Counted from the first letter of the stretch, positions 17,035 to 27,855 are shown. The stretch: DNA of 64,000 nt from Carnobacterium gallinarum DSM 4847 (GCF_000744375.1 NZ_JQLU01000005.1:310001-374000), one strand, 5' to 3'. Translations and numbers: made by a program. Notes: generated from the sequence alone by a model not told the origin.

Positions 17035-17048
17035 ATCAATTAATCAAT

Positions 17049-20000
17049 TTAATTTTTCTTTCGTTTCTTCATGATCAGAAGCAGTGGCAATAGTCCAAAC
17101 AAGATAAATGCACCTACTACTGTTTGAATCATACCCATTGTTGCATTATCTCCCAATTGAGGATACGTTTTTTTAATCGGATTTGTGCTTGAATTTCCTC
17201 TTTTAACAGAGTCTAGTCCTCTGATTATTGGTGACGTCCCACCTTTTGTTGAGCTTGAGTTAACCGTTGGTTTGCCTCCATTAGTTGAACTAGGATTACT
17301 TCCATTCGTTGGATTAGATTTGACACTATTTTTTACAAAAATATACGTGATTGTTTGGGCATCGGCACTGAATGTACCCGTTCCGTTTGTTGGCAATAAG
17401 TTAGCATTTAGAGTATAACCTACAATTCTTACTCTATACTTTGAAGTTGTTGCATCGTATGCATCACCTAGATTGCCGTTAAGCGTCTTACTAGACACAA
17501 GTTCTTTGCCTGATTGATTCACGTAACGAATTGTGATTGCGGCAGCTGGTACGGCTTTTTTCACATACACATACGTGACTGTTTGGGCAATCGTAGTTAA
17601 CGTACCTGTTCCATTTGTTGGCAATTTAGCAGTATCTGACTCATATCCTGCAATCGTTAATTGATACTCTGAAGTTGTTGTATCATATGCATCACCTATA
17701 TTTCCACTAATTGATTTGCTAGGTGCTACTTCGACTCCATCTTGATCTACATAACGGACAATTACACCAGCCGCGGCTAATGGATTTTTTGAAAAAACAT
17801 ACGTGACTGTTTGTGGTTCTACGCGTAATACACCAGTTGCATTGGTTGGTAATTGGCTTTCTACTAGTGTATAACCTGCAATAACAGCTTTATAGGTTGG
17901 CGTACTAGCATCATATGCATTACCTACATCACCACTGATTGTTTTACTAGGGGCTACTTCAGTTCCTGCTTGATCCACATAACGAATCGTCACATCTGCT
18001 GCAGCTACTGGATTCTTCGTATAGACATACGTGACAGTTTGACTATCTGTACTGAATATACCGGTTGTATTTACTACTTGATTTTGATTGAATGAATAAC
18101 CATTAATGACTAATTGATAATCTGGTGTACTTACATCATAGGGTGTTCCAATATTTCCATCAAGCACTTTACTAGGCGCTATCTCAAGACCTTGCTGATC
18201 GACATAGCGGACAATAACATGAGCTAAGAGTCTTATTTCTTTTTTATAAACATAAGTGACTGTCTGAGACTCTGTACTTAGCATTCCTGTTCCATTACTT
18301 GGTAGTTGAGTGGTATCTAATAAATAACCTGCGATAAGTGGCGTATAGTCTGGTGTTGTCGCATCATAGGCTGTACCAACATTTCCTGTAATCGTCTTAT
18401 TCGTCGCTACTACATTTCCCATTTCATCTACATAACGAACCGTCACACTACCAGCAGCTACTGAATTTTTCTTATAAATATACGTCACTGTTTGCTGTGT
18501 TGAACTTAAGGTTCCTGTTCCGTTTGTTGGCAAGAGGCTGGCATTTAACGTGTAACCTGCAATCGTTAACTTGTAATCTGATGTCGTCGCATCATAGGCA
18601 TCGCTTATATTTCCACTTATTGCTTTTTTAGGAGCTACTTCGTTTCCATCTTGATCCACATAACGAACCGTCACATCTGCTGCAGTTACTACATTTTTTG
18701 TATAAATATACGTCACTGTTTGAGCATTTGCACTTAAGGTTCCTGTTCCATTTGTTGGCAACAAGTTGGTATTTAACGTATAGCCTGCAATCGTTAACTT
18801 GTAAGTTGAAGTTGTCGCATCATAGGCATCCTCGATATTTCCACTGATTGCTTTACTAGGAGTGATTTCATTGCCAGATTGATCCACATAGCGAACCGTC
18901 ACATCTGCTGCAGTTACTACATTTTTTGTATAAATATACGTCACTGTTTGAGCATTTGCACTTAAGGTTCCTGTTCCATTTGTTGGCAATAAGCTGGCAT
19001 TTAACGTATAGCCTGCAATCGTTAACTTGTAAGTTGAAGTTGTCACATCATAAGCATCACCTATATTTCCGCTAATCGCTTTACTAGGAGTGATTTCATT
19101 GCCTGATTGATCCACATAGCGAACCGTCACATCTGCTGCAGTTACTACATTTTTTGTATAAATATACGTCACTGTTTGAGCATTTGCACTTAAGGTTCCT
19201 GTTCCATTTGTTGGCAATAAGCTGGCATTTAACGTGTAGCCTGCAATCGTTAACTTGTAAGTTGACGTTGTCGCATCATAAGCATCCCCGATATTTCCAC
19301 TGATTGTTTTACTAGGATTCAATTCATTGCCAGATTGATCCACATAACGAACGGTGACATCTGCTGCAATTAGTGGATTTTTCGTATACTTATAGGTTAC
19401 AGTTTGATAATTTCCACTTAAAGTACCTGTCCCATTACTTGGCAATTGCGTTTCGTCTAAGGTATATCCTGGAACGGCTAATTTATAATCAGAGGTTGTC
19501 GCATCAAAAGGATCCCCTACATATCCACTGATTGTTTTATTAAGCCTAATTTCATTACCGTCTTCATCCACATAACGAACGGTCACGTTTAAAGCCGGAT
19601 CTGCTTCTATAATTTGCTTATAAACATACGATACGGTTTGAGTATCTTCACTGAATATTCCTGTCCCATTTAGCAATACTTGATTTTGATCTAACTCATA
19701 CCCCGGAAGCACTAATCGATAATCTGACGTGGTTACATCATAAGGTGTTCCCACATTTCCCTCAACAGCTTTAGAAGGTGCTAATTCATTTCCTTGTTGG
19801 TCTACATAACGGACTTTGACACCACCAGAAGGTATTGTTTTTTTCTTATACACATAGTTCACTGTTTGAGGATTAACACCTAATGTTCCTGTTTTATTGC
19901 TCGGCAGTTGACTTTCATCTAGGGTGTAACCAGCGATTGTCTTTTTATAATCTGCTGTTGTTGTATCATAAGAATCGTCTACAACTCCACTAATCGTTTT

Positions 20001-21572
20001 ACTAGGTGCAAGTTCATTACCTGCTTGATCCACATAACGTACTGTAACATCAGCAGCTGGTTGATTGTAGACATACACTACATCCTGATATGAAACAGAT
20101 GAAGTCAGAAGTCCAATCGCATTCGTCGGCAATATGCTTTCATCTAATGTATAGCCCGGAATGACTAATTTGTAATCTGGTGTACTAACATCATAGGGTG
20201 TTCCTTCAATTCCACTAATCACTTTAGTAGGAGCTACTGCATTTCCTCCTTGAGCTACATACCGAACATTTACTTGTCCCATTACAGGTGCTTTAGGCTG
20301 CCAGACATAGGTATCTGCCATAGTAGCTCCTTTAAACGTCTCTGTAAGTTCTCTTCCTGTAAGAACGTATTGACCATTCGGTTGAGTATCTGTTCCATTA
20401 CCTACTGATTGCCATTTATCTGTATAGTCTGTACGATTGGGATCTAATGAAGCAAGCCCTGTAATGTATAGATTATTAAACGTACTTGGTAATGTTATTT
20501 TCCATAGTGAGTCCGTAGAACTAAACATTGCAACGACATTTGTAGAACTAGATGTTGTCCATCCGCTAAGATCTAATGTTTTTAAAGAAGATGCTTGTTC
20601 AAGAAATGAAGACATCATTGTTACATTTCTTGTATCCCATGTTGACACAGATAACTTCTCTAATGACTTATTACCAGCAAACATATCGCGCATTGACGTA
20701 ACACTGCTTGTATTCCAATGTTCTAAATTCAATTCTTTAAAATTAGTTGCGCTGAACATCGTATCCATATTTTGAATCTTACTGGTGTCCCATCCTGCAG
20801 TATTTAAGTTCTCTAAAGAACGATTTAAAGCAAACATATTGTTGGTATTTGTTACATTGCTCATATTAAAACTTGATAAATCTAGAGACTTTAAAGACTC
20901 AGCTCGAAAAAACATTGCTCGCATATTCGTAACATTACTCGTATCAAGATAGTTAAGGTTTTCAAAACTAACTACATTATAAAAGCTACTAAATAAAGAC
21001 TCCGAAATTGGAGCGGCTTTTACAGGACCATCTAAAACCACTGAGATAATCTTTTCGTTCCAAGCTCCCCAAGGGCTATCAGAATTAGTTGTATTCACTA
21101 ATTCCCCTGCTCCAATATGCAAAACACCATCAGAAGTTAGATACCATGGGCTTGTTCCAACTGTTCCTGAAGCTATATTAGCTGCTCGGGCGGCTATATT
21201 TTCAGTTGTATCCTTTGTTGAAGCATCTGTAGTCACCGGTTCAGGCTCGGGACTCCCTTCATTTGTTTCATTAGTGGCAGTTGGGATTGGCTTTGACTCA
21301 GGTTCCGGTTCCGGTTCCGGTTCAATTAATGGACTTTCCTCACTGACTTCGTTCCCAGAAGTTTCAGCTCCTTCAGCCTTTATTGACTCTTTATTGGCTT
21401 CCTTTATTTCCACTGGTTTATAGGTATCACTACTTGTTGATTCAGAATTTTGTCTATCAGAGTTTACTGAAGATTTCTCCGTATCTCCCAGTGCTAATAT
21501 TTTGGCAGTTGGATTAACTAACAATTGTATTCCCAATACTAAAACAACAGAAATTTTATAAATTTTTTTCAT
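17049..21572 (-). CDS. large cell-surface protein: signal peptide, BspA-type LRR, 13 MucBP repeats, wall anchor
   Basis: A 1507-residue secreted protein. In order: signal peptide (1-28, KKIYKISVVLVLGIQLLV), a Ser/Glu/Pro-rich region with a PEPEPEPE run (about 80-125), a BspA-like DUF285 leucine-rich region (about 200-370, repeats such as LDTSNVTNMRAMF), thirteen MucBP modules of about 76 residues (about 430-1420, each starting V-RYVDQ-G-E and ending QTVTYVY), a Ser/Asn/Thr linker, and a C-terminal anchor. The anchor has a membrane span and KKRKKN tail, but the sorting motif is YPQLGD, without the usual LPxTG threonine. It probably mediates adhesion to mucin or other glycoproteins. AGGAGG precedes the ATG; it is monocistronic. 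Confidence 0.9.
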   Translation of the reverse strand: MKKIYKISVVLVLGIQLLVNPTAKILALGDTEKSSVNSDRQNSESTSSDTYKPVEIKEANKESIKAEGAETSGNEVSEESPLIEPEPEPEPESKPIPTATNETNEGSPEPEPVTTDASTKDTTENIAARAANIASGTVGTSPWYLTSDGVLHIGAGELVNTTNSDSPWGAWNEKIISVVLDGPVKAAPISESLFSSFYNVVSFENLNYLDTSNVTNMRAMFFRAESLKSLDLSSFNMSNVTNTNNMFALNRSLENLNTAGWDTSKIQNMDTMFSATNFKELNLEHWNTSSVTSMRDMFAGNKSLEKLSVSTWDTRNVTMMSSFLEQASSLKTLDLSGWTTSSSTNVVAMFSSTDSLWKITLPSTFNNLYITGLASLDPNRTDYTDKWQSVGNGTDTQPNGQYVLTGRELTETFKGATMADTYVWQPKAPVMGQVNVRYVAQGGNAVAPTKVISGIEGTPYDVSTPDYKLVIPGYTLDESILPTNAIGLLTSSVSYQDVVYVYNQPAADVTVRYVDQAGNELAPSKTISGVVDDSYDTTTADYKKTIAGYTLDESQLPSNKTGTLGVNPQTVNYVYKKKTIPSGGVKVRYVDQQGNELAPSKAVEGNVGTPYDVTTSDYRLVLPGYELDQNQVLLNGTGIFSEDTQTVSYVYKQIIEADPALNVTVRYVDEDGNEIRLNKTISGYVGDPFDATTSDYKLAVPGYTLDETQLPSNGTGTLSGNYQTVTYKYTKNPLIAADVTVRYVDQSGNELNPSKTISGNIGDAYDATTSTYKLTIAGYTLNASLLPTNGTGTLSANAQTVTYIYTKNVVTAADVTVRYVDQSGNEITPSKAISGNIGDAYDVTTSTYKLTIAGYTLNASLLPTNGTGTLSANAQTVTYIYTKNVVTAADVTVRYVDQSGNEITPSKAISGNIEDAYDATTSTYKLTIAGYTLNTNLLPTNGTGTLSANAQTVTYIYTKNVVTAADVTVRYVDQDGNEVAPKKAISGNISDAYDATTSDYKLTIAGYTLNASLLPTNGTGTLSSTQQTVTYIYKKNSVAAGSVTVRYVDEMGNVVATNKTITGNVGTAYDATTPDYTPLIAGYLLDTTQLPSNGTGMLSTESQTVTYVYKKEIRLLAHVIVRYVDQQGLEIAPSKVLDGNIGTPYDVSTPDYQLVINGYSFNQNQVVNTTGIFSTDSQTVTYVYTKNPVAAADVTIRYVDQAGTEVAPSKTISGDVGNAYDASTPTYKAVIAGYTLVESQLPTNATGVLRVEPQTVTYVFSKNPLAAAGVIVRYVDQDGVEVAPSKSISGNIGDAYDTTTSEYQLTIAGYESDTAKLPTNGTGTLTTIAQTVTYVYVKKAVPAAAITIRYVNQSGKELVSSKTLNGNLGDAYDATTSKYRVRIVGYTLNANLLPTNGTGTFSADAQTITYIFVKNSVKSNPTNGSNPSSTNGGKPTVNSSSTKGGTSPIIRGLDSVKRGNSSTNPIKKTYPQLGDNATMGMIQTVVGAFILFGLLPLLLIMKKRKKN
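17330..20290 (-). repeat. tandem MucBP-encoding repeats (13 units of about 228 bp)
   Basis: In-frame tandem repeats inside the surface-protein gene. The three units covering roughly 18680-19360 are nearly identical at the DNA level, while outer units have diverged. This indicates recent unit duplication and makes the array liable to length variation or assembly collapse. Confidence 0.9.
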
Positions 21573-21626
21573 ATACGTCCCTCCTATTTAAAAAAACATT
21601 AAACTTTACAGTTATTATATAATTGG

Positions 21627-21655
21627 ATTATAACCAATTTTTAATCTAATAGCAA
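21627..21655 (-). promoter_or_regulatory. promoter of the MucBP surface-protein gene
   Basis: Minus strand TTGCTA, 17 bases, TATAAT, about 55 bases before the ATG at 21572. Confidence 0.65.
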
Positions 21656-22413
21656 TCTTTTATTTTATATGAATACGCATTCATTAAATAACATTTTTTT
21701 AATTTAAATACTTATTTTTATTTAAATTAAAATTATCAAAAACATACTAAACAGACAACAAAAAAGCTACAATAATGTATTTATATTTTAAAAATCCATA
21801 TAATATATTTTATATAACGACTTATACAGAATATTTTAAAAAACAAAAAAATAATTAAATAAAACTCGTCATCATTGAAAATAATCCGGAAATTTGTTTT
21901 CCAATCACTTAACCCTCTGCAAAAGAAATATTTTAAATACGTTATTTTATTCAAAATATTTTAAAAATTCTAGTTCAATTATAATTTATAAAACAATTTT
22001 ATGAATCTGTTCTCATTACTGTAACTTAAACTAGGAGGGGTTAAAATTCCCTTGTAACAAAAGCATCTTAAAAGGCTAGCTTCTCTATTGTTCAATCGCC
22101 GAGCAATAGTTAAAAATCATCCTAGTTTTAACTAATTTTTGTGACATCCACTTTTTCAAATTTTTTTAATCTAAATTAATAGATACAACCAAATAACTCA
22201 TTATGTAAAAAATTGAAATCCTATTTTTTTGTACGCGTACTCATTATGAAATACAATATAGGAACTATTAGGACATAAAAATCATAATCATTCCTTAATT
22301 ATTATTAATTGATCTTATCATTTGGTTATATCGAATAATAGTAACTATAGTACTAGATATATGCCGCATTAATGGATTGATTCTTAAATGTCAGACAGTT
22401 TCTTTTATAATAC
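21656..22413. other. gene-free AT-rich intergenic region
   Basis: About 760 bases of very AT-rich DNA with no frame that has both a ribosome site and plausible length. Small palindromes occur (GTACGCGTAC near 22230; CTATTG...CAATAG near 22085). I see no RNA gene or IS remnant. It may hold upstream regulation for the surface-protein gene. Confidence 0.5.
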
Positions 22414-22459
22414 AAAAAAATTCTTACCTAAAATCAAACTCGTTTTAGGTAAGAATTTT
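22414..22459. terminator. terminator of the ABC exporter operon
   Basis: TTCTTACCTAAAA pairs with TTTTAGGTAAGAA (13 bp). On the minus strand it is followed by seven T after the exporter gene ending at 22476. Confidence 0.85.
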
Positions 22460-22475
22460 ATTGTATATTCTCTTA

Positions 22476-24368
22476 TTAACTTACTGCTTCCTCTGAAAAT
22501 TGACTATTATATAAGTCTGCGTAAAAGCCATTTTTAGCCATTAATTCATCATGTGTTCCTGTTTCAACAACTGAACCATGATCCATTACAATAATATTGT
22601 CTGCATCACGAATCGTTGATAAACGGTGAGCCACAACAAAACTTGTCCGGCCTTTTAATAATTTGCGCATTGCTTGTTGTATCAAGACTTCGGTACGAGT
22701 ATCTACACTTGAAGTCGCTTCATCTAAGATTAGGACTTCTGGGTCAGCTAAGAAAGCACGAGCAATCGTAATTAATTGACGTTGACCTTGAGAAATATTA
22801 CTTGCATCTTCATTTAAAACCGTATCATAACCATGTGGCAATTTACGTACAAAATCATCTACATGGGCTGCTTTAGCCGCTTCAATAATATGATCTTCTG
22901 ATTCTTTGCGTTCATTCCCGTATTTGATATTATCATGAATAGTTCCATTGAATAACCACGTATCTTGTAAAACCATTGAGAAATGCGTCCGTAATTCATC
23001 ACGGGTCATATCTCGCGTATCAATACCATTGAATTTAATACTTCCGCCTTTAACATCGTAAAAACGTTCAAGTAGATTGATTAAGGTTGATTTACCAGCT
23101 CCTGTTGGTCCAACAATCGCCACCATTTGCCCTTCCTTAACGTCTAAGTTAAAGTCTGTCATTAATAAATTCTCTTTGCCTTCACCATAACCAAATTGAA
23201 CATGATCAAAGCTAATTTTATATGGAGAATCTTTCACTGGTTCAATACCAGATGGTGAATTATCCATATCTTTTTCATCTAAAACTTCAAAAACACGTTC
23301 TGCTGAAGCCACAGTAGATTGAATCGTGTTCATTAAGTTAGCGATTTGTGTAATTGGTTGAGAGAATTGATTAGTATATTGTAAGAATGCTTGTACATCC
23401 CCAAGACTCATATTTCCATTAGCTACTTTAATCCCACCAAGAACTGCTACAAAAACATAGCCTAAGTTTTTGATAAAGTTCATTAAAGGCATAATTAAAC
23501 CAGAGATAAATTGAGCTTTCCAAGAAGCTTTATACAGTTTTTCATTTTGTTCTTCAAAGACTTCAATCGATGCTGCTTCGCGATTAAAACTTTTTACAAC
23601 AACATGACCGCTATACGTTTCCTCAACTTGGTTGTTTAATAACCCTAAGCTTTTTTGTTGTGCTGCAAAGAAACGTTGTGATTTTGGTGCCACAATTCCA
23701 ACTACAATTAAACTCAATGGTACGGTTGCTAAAGCAACTAGAGTTAACTGCCAGCTAATTGTTAACATCATGTAGAGAACCCCAACAAAGGTTACAATAC
23801 TTGTTACTAATTGAGTTAAGCTTTGTTGTAACGTATTTGCAATATTGTCCATATCATTCACTGCGCGGGACATGACATCTCCATTTGAATGAGTATCAAA
23901 ATATTCCATTGGAACAGTGTTCATTTTACCTTTTAAATCACGACGCAATTCATAAACTGTACGTTGTGAAACACGGGTCATGATAAATTGTTGTAGGAAA
24001 CTAAAAACAGCTGATGCGATATACATCAATCCTACAATTAAAAGAATTGAAGCAATTTTATCATAGTCAATTGGAAATTTAGCCACTTGCATTCCAGCTT
24101 GACGTTGCTTCATACCAATCATAACACCTTTAAAAATTTCAGTTGTTGCTTCACCTAAGATTTTAGGTGTTCTAATTTGAAAGATTGTTGCAGCAATTGC
24201 TAGAACAAATACGGCTACAATCGCAACTAAACGTTTAGACATATAGCCGAATAGACGTTTAACAGTTGGCCAAAAGTTTTTGGCTTTTTGAACAGGGAGT
24301 CTTGCACCAGGTCCACCACCCATTGGTCCTCTATTTGGTTGTGCTGGTTTTGTATTTTTATCACTCAT
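22476..24368 (-). CDS. heterodimeric ABC multidrug exporter, subunit B (LmrD/EfrB-like)
   Basis: 630 residues, start ATG 24368 behind GGGGAGG, one base after the stop of the partner gene. A short Pro/Gly-rich N-terminus, six membrane spans (about 40-330) and a nucleotide-binding domain. Walker A is GPTGAGKST, Walker B LILDEATSSVD with the catalytic Glu present, and H-loop VAHRLST. The signature reads ISQGQRQL instead of LSGGQ, a change typical of one half of asymmetric exporters such as LmrCD, BmrCD and EfrAB. It exports drugs or lipophilic cations with its partner. Likely repressed by the TetR protein encoded upstream. Confidence 0.88.
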   Translation of the reverse strand: MSDKNTKPAQPNRGPMGGGPGARLPVQKAKNFWPTVKRLFGYMSKRLVAIVAVFVLAIAATIFQIRTPKILGEATTEIFKGVMIGMKQRQAGMQVAKFPIDYDKIASILLIVGLMYIASAVFSFLQQFIMTRVSQRTVYELRRDLKGKMNTVPMEYFDTHSNGDVMSRAVNDMDNIANTLQQSLTQLVTSIVTFVGVLYMMLTISWQLTLVALATVPLSLIVVGIVAPKSQRFFAAQQKSLGLLNNQVEETYSGHVVVKSFNREAASIEVFEEQNEKLYKASWKAQFISGLIMPLMNFIKNLGYVFVAVLGGIKVANGNMSLGDVQAFLQYTNQFSQPITQIANLMNTIQSTVASAERVFEVLDEKDMDNSPSGIEPVKDSPYKISFDHVQFGYGEGKENLLMTDFNLDVKEGQMVAIVGPTGAGKSTLINLLERFYDVKGGSIKFNGIDTRDMTRDELRTHFSMVLQDTWLFNGTIHDNIKYGNERKESEDHIIEAAKAAHVDDFVRKLPHGYDTVLNEDASNISQGQRQLITIARAFLADPEVLILDEATSSVDTRTEVLIQQAMRKLLKGRTSFVVAHRLSTIRDADNIIVMDHGSVVETGTHDELMAKNGFYADLYNSQFSEEAVS

Positions 24369-24369
24369 T

Positions 24370-26100
24370 TTAGATTTCCTCCCCTCTAAGTTGAGAACTA
24401 ATAATCTCTTGATACGTTTCATTCGTTTCTTTTAGTTCTTCATGTGTTCCCATACCAACAATGCTACCTTCATCCAATACCATAATCATATCGGCATCAA
24501 TAACTGTACTGATTCGTTGTGCAACTAATACAACAACCGCTTCTCTTGTTTCAGGTTTTAAAGCTTTTCTCAAAGCTGCATCGGTTTTAAAATCTAGCGC
24601 TGAGAATGAATCATCAAAGACATAAATGTCTGGACGTTTCACTAACGCACGAGCAATACATAGACGCTGTTTTTGTCCACCAGAGAAGTTTCCTCCACCT
24701 TGCTCAACATAAGAGTCAAGTCCATCAGGTAAAGCTTCTACAAAATCTTTTGATTGAGCAATTTCTAATGCATGCCAGATTTCTTCATCTGTTGCATCAG
24801 CTTTTCCGTATTTTAAATTTTCACGGATTGTTCCTGTAAATAACATTGCTTTTTGTGGCACATAACCAACAGCATCTCGTAAATCATGTTGTTTCATTTG
24901 ACGAATATCAATACCATTGATTTCAATACTGCCACTTTCCACATCATAAAAACGACCAAGTAAATTAGATAATGTTGATTTACCAGAACCCGTTCCACCA
25001 ATAATCGCAAGCGTTTCGCCATTTTTACTATGGAAATCAATATCTTTTAAGGCTAAATTTTCAGCACCAGTATAACGGAAGTTTACATGGTTAAAATCTA
25101 ATGTTCCTTGTTTTTCAGCTGGTAATTGAACTGCTTGTTTTGGATCATTAATTGTACTTTCCATATTTAATACTTCATTAATCCGAACAGCAGATGCTTG
25201 TCCTCTAGGAATAAAGATAAAGACCATTGCTAACATCATAAAGCTCATTAGGATTTGCATTGCATACGTCATAAAGGCGATTAGATTCCCTACTTCTAAG
25301 GTTCCATCTCCAATATAATGACCACCATACCAAATAATCGCAATGTTTGTTGCACTCATTACAAAAGTCATAATCGGCAACATAAAGCTCATAATGGTAT
25401 TTACTTTAATGGATGTATCGGTAAAATCTTTATTTGCTTCTGCAAAACGTGCTGTTTCAGATTTGCTACGGTTAAAGGCCCGAATAACACGGATTCCTGT
25501 TAAACCTTCACGGAATACTAAGTTTAGTTTATCGGTTTTCTTTTGCATTGCTTTAAACAAAGGTACTGCAAAGTACATAATAACACCGATAAAGATCGCT
25601 AAAATAGGTAAGACTACAAGGAAAATTTGTGTTAATTTCCCATCTTTACTATATGCTAAGAAACTTGCACCAATTAACATGATCGGTGCCATAATCATCA
25701 TTCTTAAGAACATCATGACTACGTTTTGGATTTGAATCACATCATTGGTTGTTCTAGTAATTAATGAAGAAGTTCCAACTTCATCGAATTCATCGTTTGA
25801 AAAGTTAGTTACTTTGTCATAAATTTCACTTCTTAATGTTTTCCCAAGTTTTTGTGACTGTCTAGCGGCCAAGAAAACATTTCCTGTTGCAGCGGCAATG
25901 CTGATTAGTGAAAAACCTAACATTTTAAAGCCCACAGACCAAATGTAATCAATATCTCCTTTGGCAACACCATTATTAATAATATCTGATGTTAAGGTTG
26001 GTAAATATAAATCGCTGATTACTTGGACAATCATAAACAGGACTGCTCCTGCTACGGCCCAGAAAGACATTCGTTTTGCTAATTTTATCATTTCTGTCAT
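24370..26100 (-). CDS. heterodimeric ABC multidrug exporter, subunit A (LmrC/EfrA-like)
   Basis: 576 residues with six membrane spans then an ATPase domain. Walker A GGTGSGKST and signature FSGGQKQRL are canonical, but Walker B is VFDDSFSALD (Asp where the catalytic Glu should be) and the H-loop is VAQRIST (Gln for His). These are the hallmarks of the degenerate nucleotide site of heterodimeric exporters. Its intact signature completes the partner's active site, and the partner's degenerate signature matches this subunit's inactive Walker B. The stop overlaps the ribosome site of subunit B, so translation is coupled. Confidence 0.88.
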   Translation of the reverse strand: MTEMIKLAKRMSFWAVAGAVLFMIVQVISDLYLPTLTSDIINNGVAKGDIDYIWSVGFKMLGFSLISIAAATGNVFLAARQSQKLGKTLRSEIYDKVTNFSNDEFDEVGTSSLITRTTNDVIQIQNVVMMFLRMMIMAPIMLIGASFLAYSKDGKLTQIFLVVLPILAIFIGVIMYFAVPLFKAMQKKTDKLNLVFREGLTGIRVIRAFNRSKSETARFAEANKDFTDTSIKVNTIMSFMLPIMTFVMSATNIAIIWYGGHYIGDGTLEVGNLIAFMTYAMQILMSFMMLAMVFIFIPRGQASAVRINEVLNMESTINDPKQAVQLPAEKQGTLDFNHVNFRYTGAENLALKDIDFHSKNGETLAIIGGTGSGKSTLSNLLGRFYDVESGSIEINGIDIRQMKQHDLRDAVGYVPQKAMLFTGTIRENLKYGKADATDEEIWHALEIAQSKDFVEALPDGLDSYVEQGGGNFSGGQKQRLCIARALVKRPDIYVFDDSFSALDFKTDAALRKALKPETREAVVVLVAQRISTVIDADMIMVLDEGSIVGMGTHEELKETNETYQEIISSQLRGEEI

Positions 26101-26176
26101 TCCTTTCTTCCTATAGGGTCGTTCTTTTGAACTCCAATAGTTTCACTTTTTCAAATTTATTATTTCATGACGGTAT

Positions 26177-26806
26177 CTATTTTTTTAAATAGACACCATC
26201 TTGTAACCAAGATAATTTTTTATTAAAGCTAGTAACAGCTTCTTCTTCAGACATTTCTCGTGCAAATGTATCCCCTATTGTTTGAAAGAGAATCGTCATT
26301 AATAAACGAATCAACAAATGAAAATCTTCAGATGGCTCAATATTTAGTGAATCCATATTAACAAATTCATATAAATGTCCTTTAAGGTCACCATGCTTTT
26401 TCGTACATTCCCTTTTTTTCACTCCTGGAGATACTTTCCGACTGGTTCGATAATCCATATGCAAAAACATATTTCTAAAGAACTCTGCATGTTTTTCTTC
26501 TGTAATCATTTTAAACATTTTCGGAAAATAGTATTTATAACCTAAGAATAAATCACCATTCGCTTCAGTTAAACACTCTTCAAGCAACTTTCGACTATCT
26601 TTTTTCAAACTATTAAAAAAGTAGTAGTATAAATCTTCTTTATCTTCAAAATATTGATAAAAACTACCACGAGAAATCTCAGCTAACTTAATAATATTAT
26701 TAATAGAAGCACTGTTAAATGGAACTCTTGAAAATTCGGCACTAGCAGCATCCAATAATCGTTGTTGCTTGTCTTCTGGCAAATTAAAAAAAGTTTGAGT
26801 GGGCAT
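26177..26806 (-). CDS. TetR/AcrR-family regulator of the ABC exporter
   Basis: A 209-residue regulator with an N-terminal helix-turn-helix (FNSASINNIIKLAEISRGSFYQYFEDKEDLYYYFF, about 30-65) and a helical ligand-binding domain. It is the first gene of the unit with the two ABC exporter genes, 76 bases before subunit A. Its promoter overlaps three copies of TGAC-N5-GTCA, so it is probably autoregulated and represses the exporter until it binds a substrate. Ribosome site AAGGAGAGG lies just before the ATG. Confidence 0.85.
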   Translation of the reverse strand: MPTQTFFNLPEDKQQRLLDAASAEFSRVPFNSASINNIIKLAEISRGSFYQYFEDKEDLYYYFFNSLKKDSRKLLEECLTEANGDLFLGYKYYFPKMFKMITEEKHAEFFRNMFLHMDYRTSRKVSPGVKKRECTKKHGDLKGHLYEFVNMDSLNIEPSEDFHLLIRLLMTILFQTIGDTFAREMSEEEAVTSFNKKLSWLQDGVYLKK

Positions 26807-26870
26807 TGTTTTCCTCTCCTTTCACATTGAGTTTAAATTTCCTATGTCTTTCAAAATTCTCAATCAAAAA

Positions 26871-26918
26871 TGACAGACCGTCATATGACACTTTGTCATT
26901 ATAGATGACGACTTGTCA
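26871..26918. promoter_or_regulatory. three tandem TetR operators TGAC-N5-GTCA
   Basis: Three 13-bp inverted repeats at 26871-26883, 26886-26898 and 26906-26918 (TGACAGACCGTCA, TGACACTTTGTCA, TGACGACTTGTCA). They cover the start region and the spacer of the promoter at 26898-26926, an arrangement that would block RNA polymerase. Confidence 0.75.
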
Positions 26919-26926
26919 TATTGCAA
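26898..26926 (-). promoter_or_regulatory. promoter of the TetR-ABC exporter operon
   Basis: Minus strand TTGCAA, 17 bases, TATAAT. The spacer contains one TetR-type operator and the -10 abuts another. Confidence 0.75.
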
Positions 26927-27129
26927 GTAAAATTTAGTGTTTTTTTCAATAATTTTGAGTTAGAATGCTTTACCTTTCCGTTTTCAAACAAAAAAAACGA
27001 GTAATTTCAACAATGAAAACCATCTCATTATTTTATTAAAAAAACAAATAAATTCTCTTTATTTCATTTAATTTATGAAAATGAATGCATCATTAAATAA
27101 ATATTTTTTCATTTTTTGATAATTAACTG

Positions 27130-27158
27130 TTGCGTTAGTCGCTTACTTTTGGTAAGAT
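27130..27158 (+). promoter_or_regulatory. azoreductase promoter with electrophile-response operator (copy 2)
   Basis: TTGCGT, 17 bases, TAAGAT. The inverted repeat TTACTTTTGGTAA (27143-27155) fills the spacer and enters the -10. It fits the consensus TTACTT-YWR-GTAA shared with 15335-15347 and 40378-40390. Confidence 0.6.
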
Positions 27159-27217
27159 GATTCTTGTAGCAAGTTTTATACATCAACTAAAAATGAGAAT
27201 TGAAAGAGGTTATTTAA

Positions 27218-27841
<624 letters not shown>

Positions 27842-27855
27842 GTCTATTAAATTTA

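Noticed and set aside
17330..20290. Regular repeats that might suggest a CRISPR array
   Set aside because: Period is about 228 bp, all units are in frame and translate to MucBP domains; there are no short repeats with unique spacers and no cas genes.
20437..20775. 112-codon plus-strand frame antisense to the surface-protein gene
   Set aside because: Located inside the LRR-coding part of a convincing long gene; no start signals.
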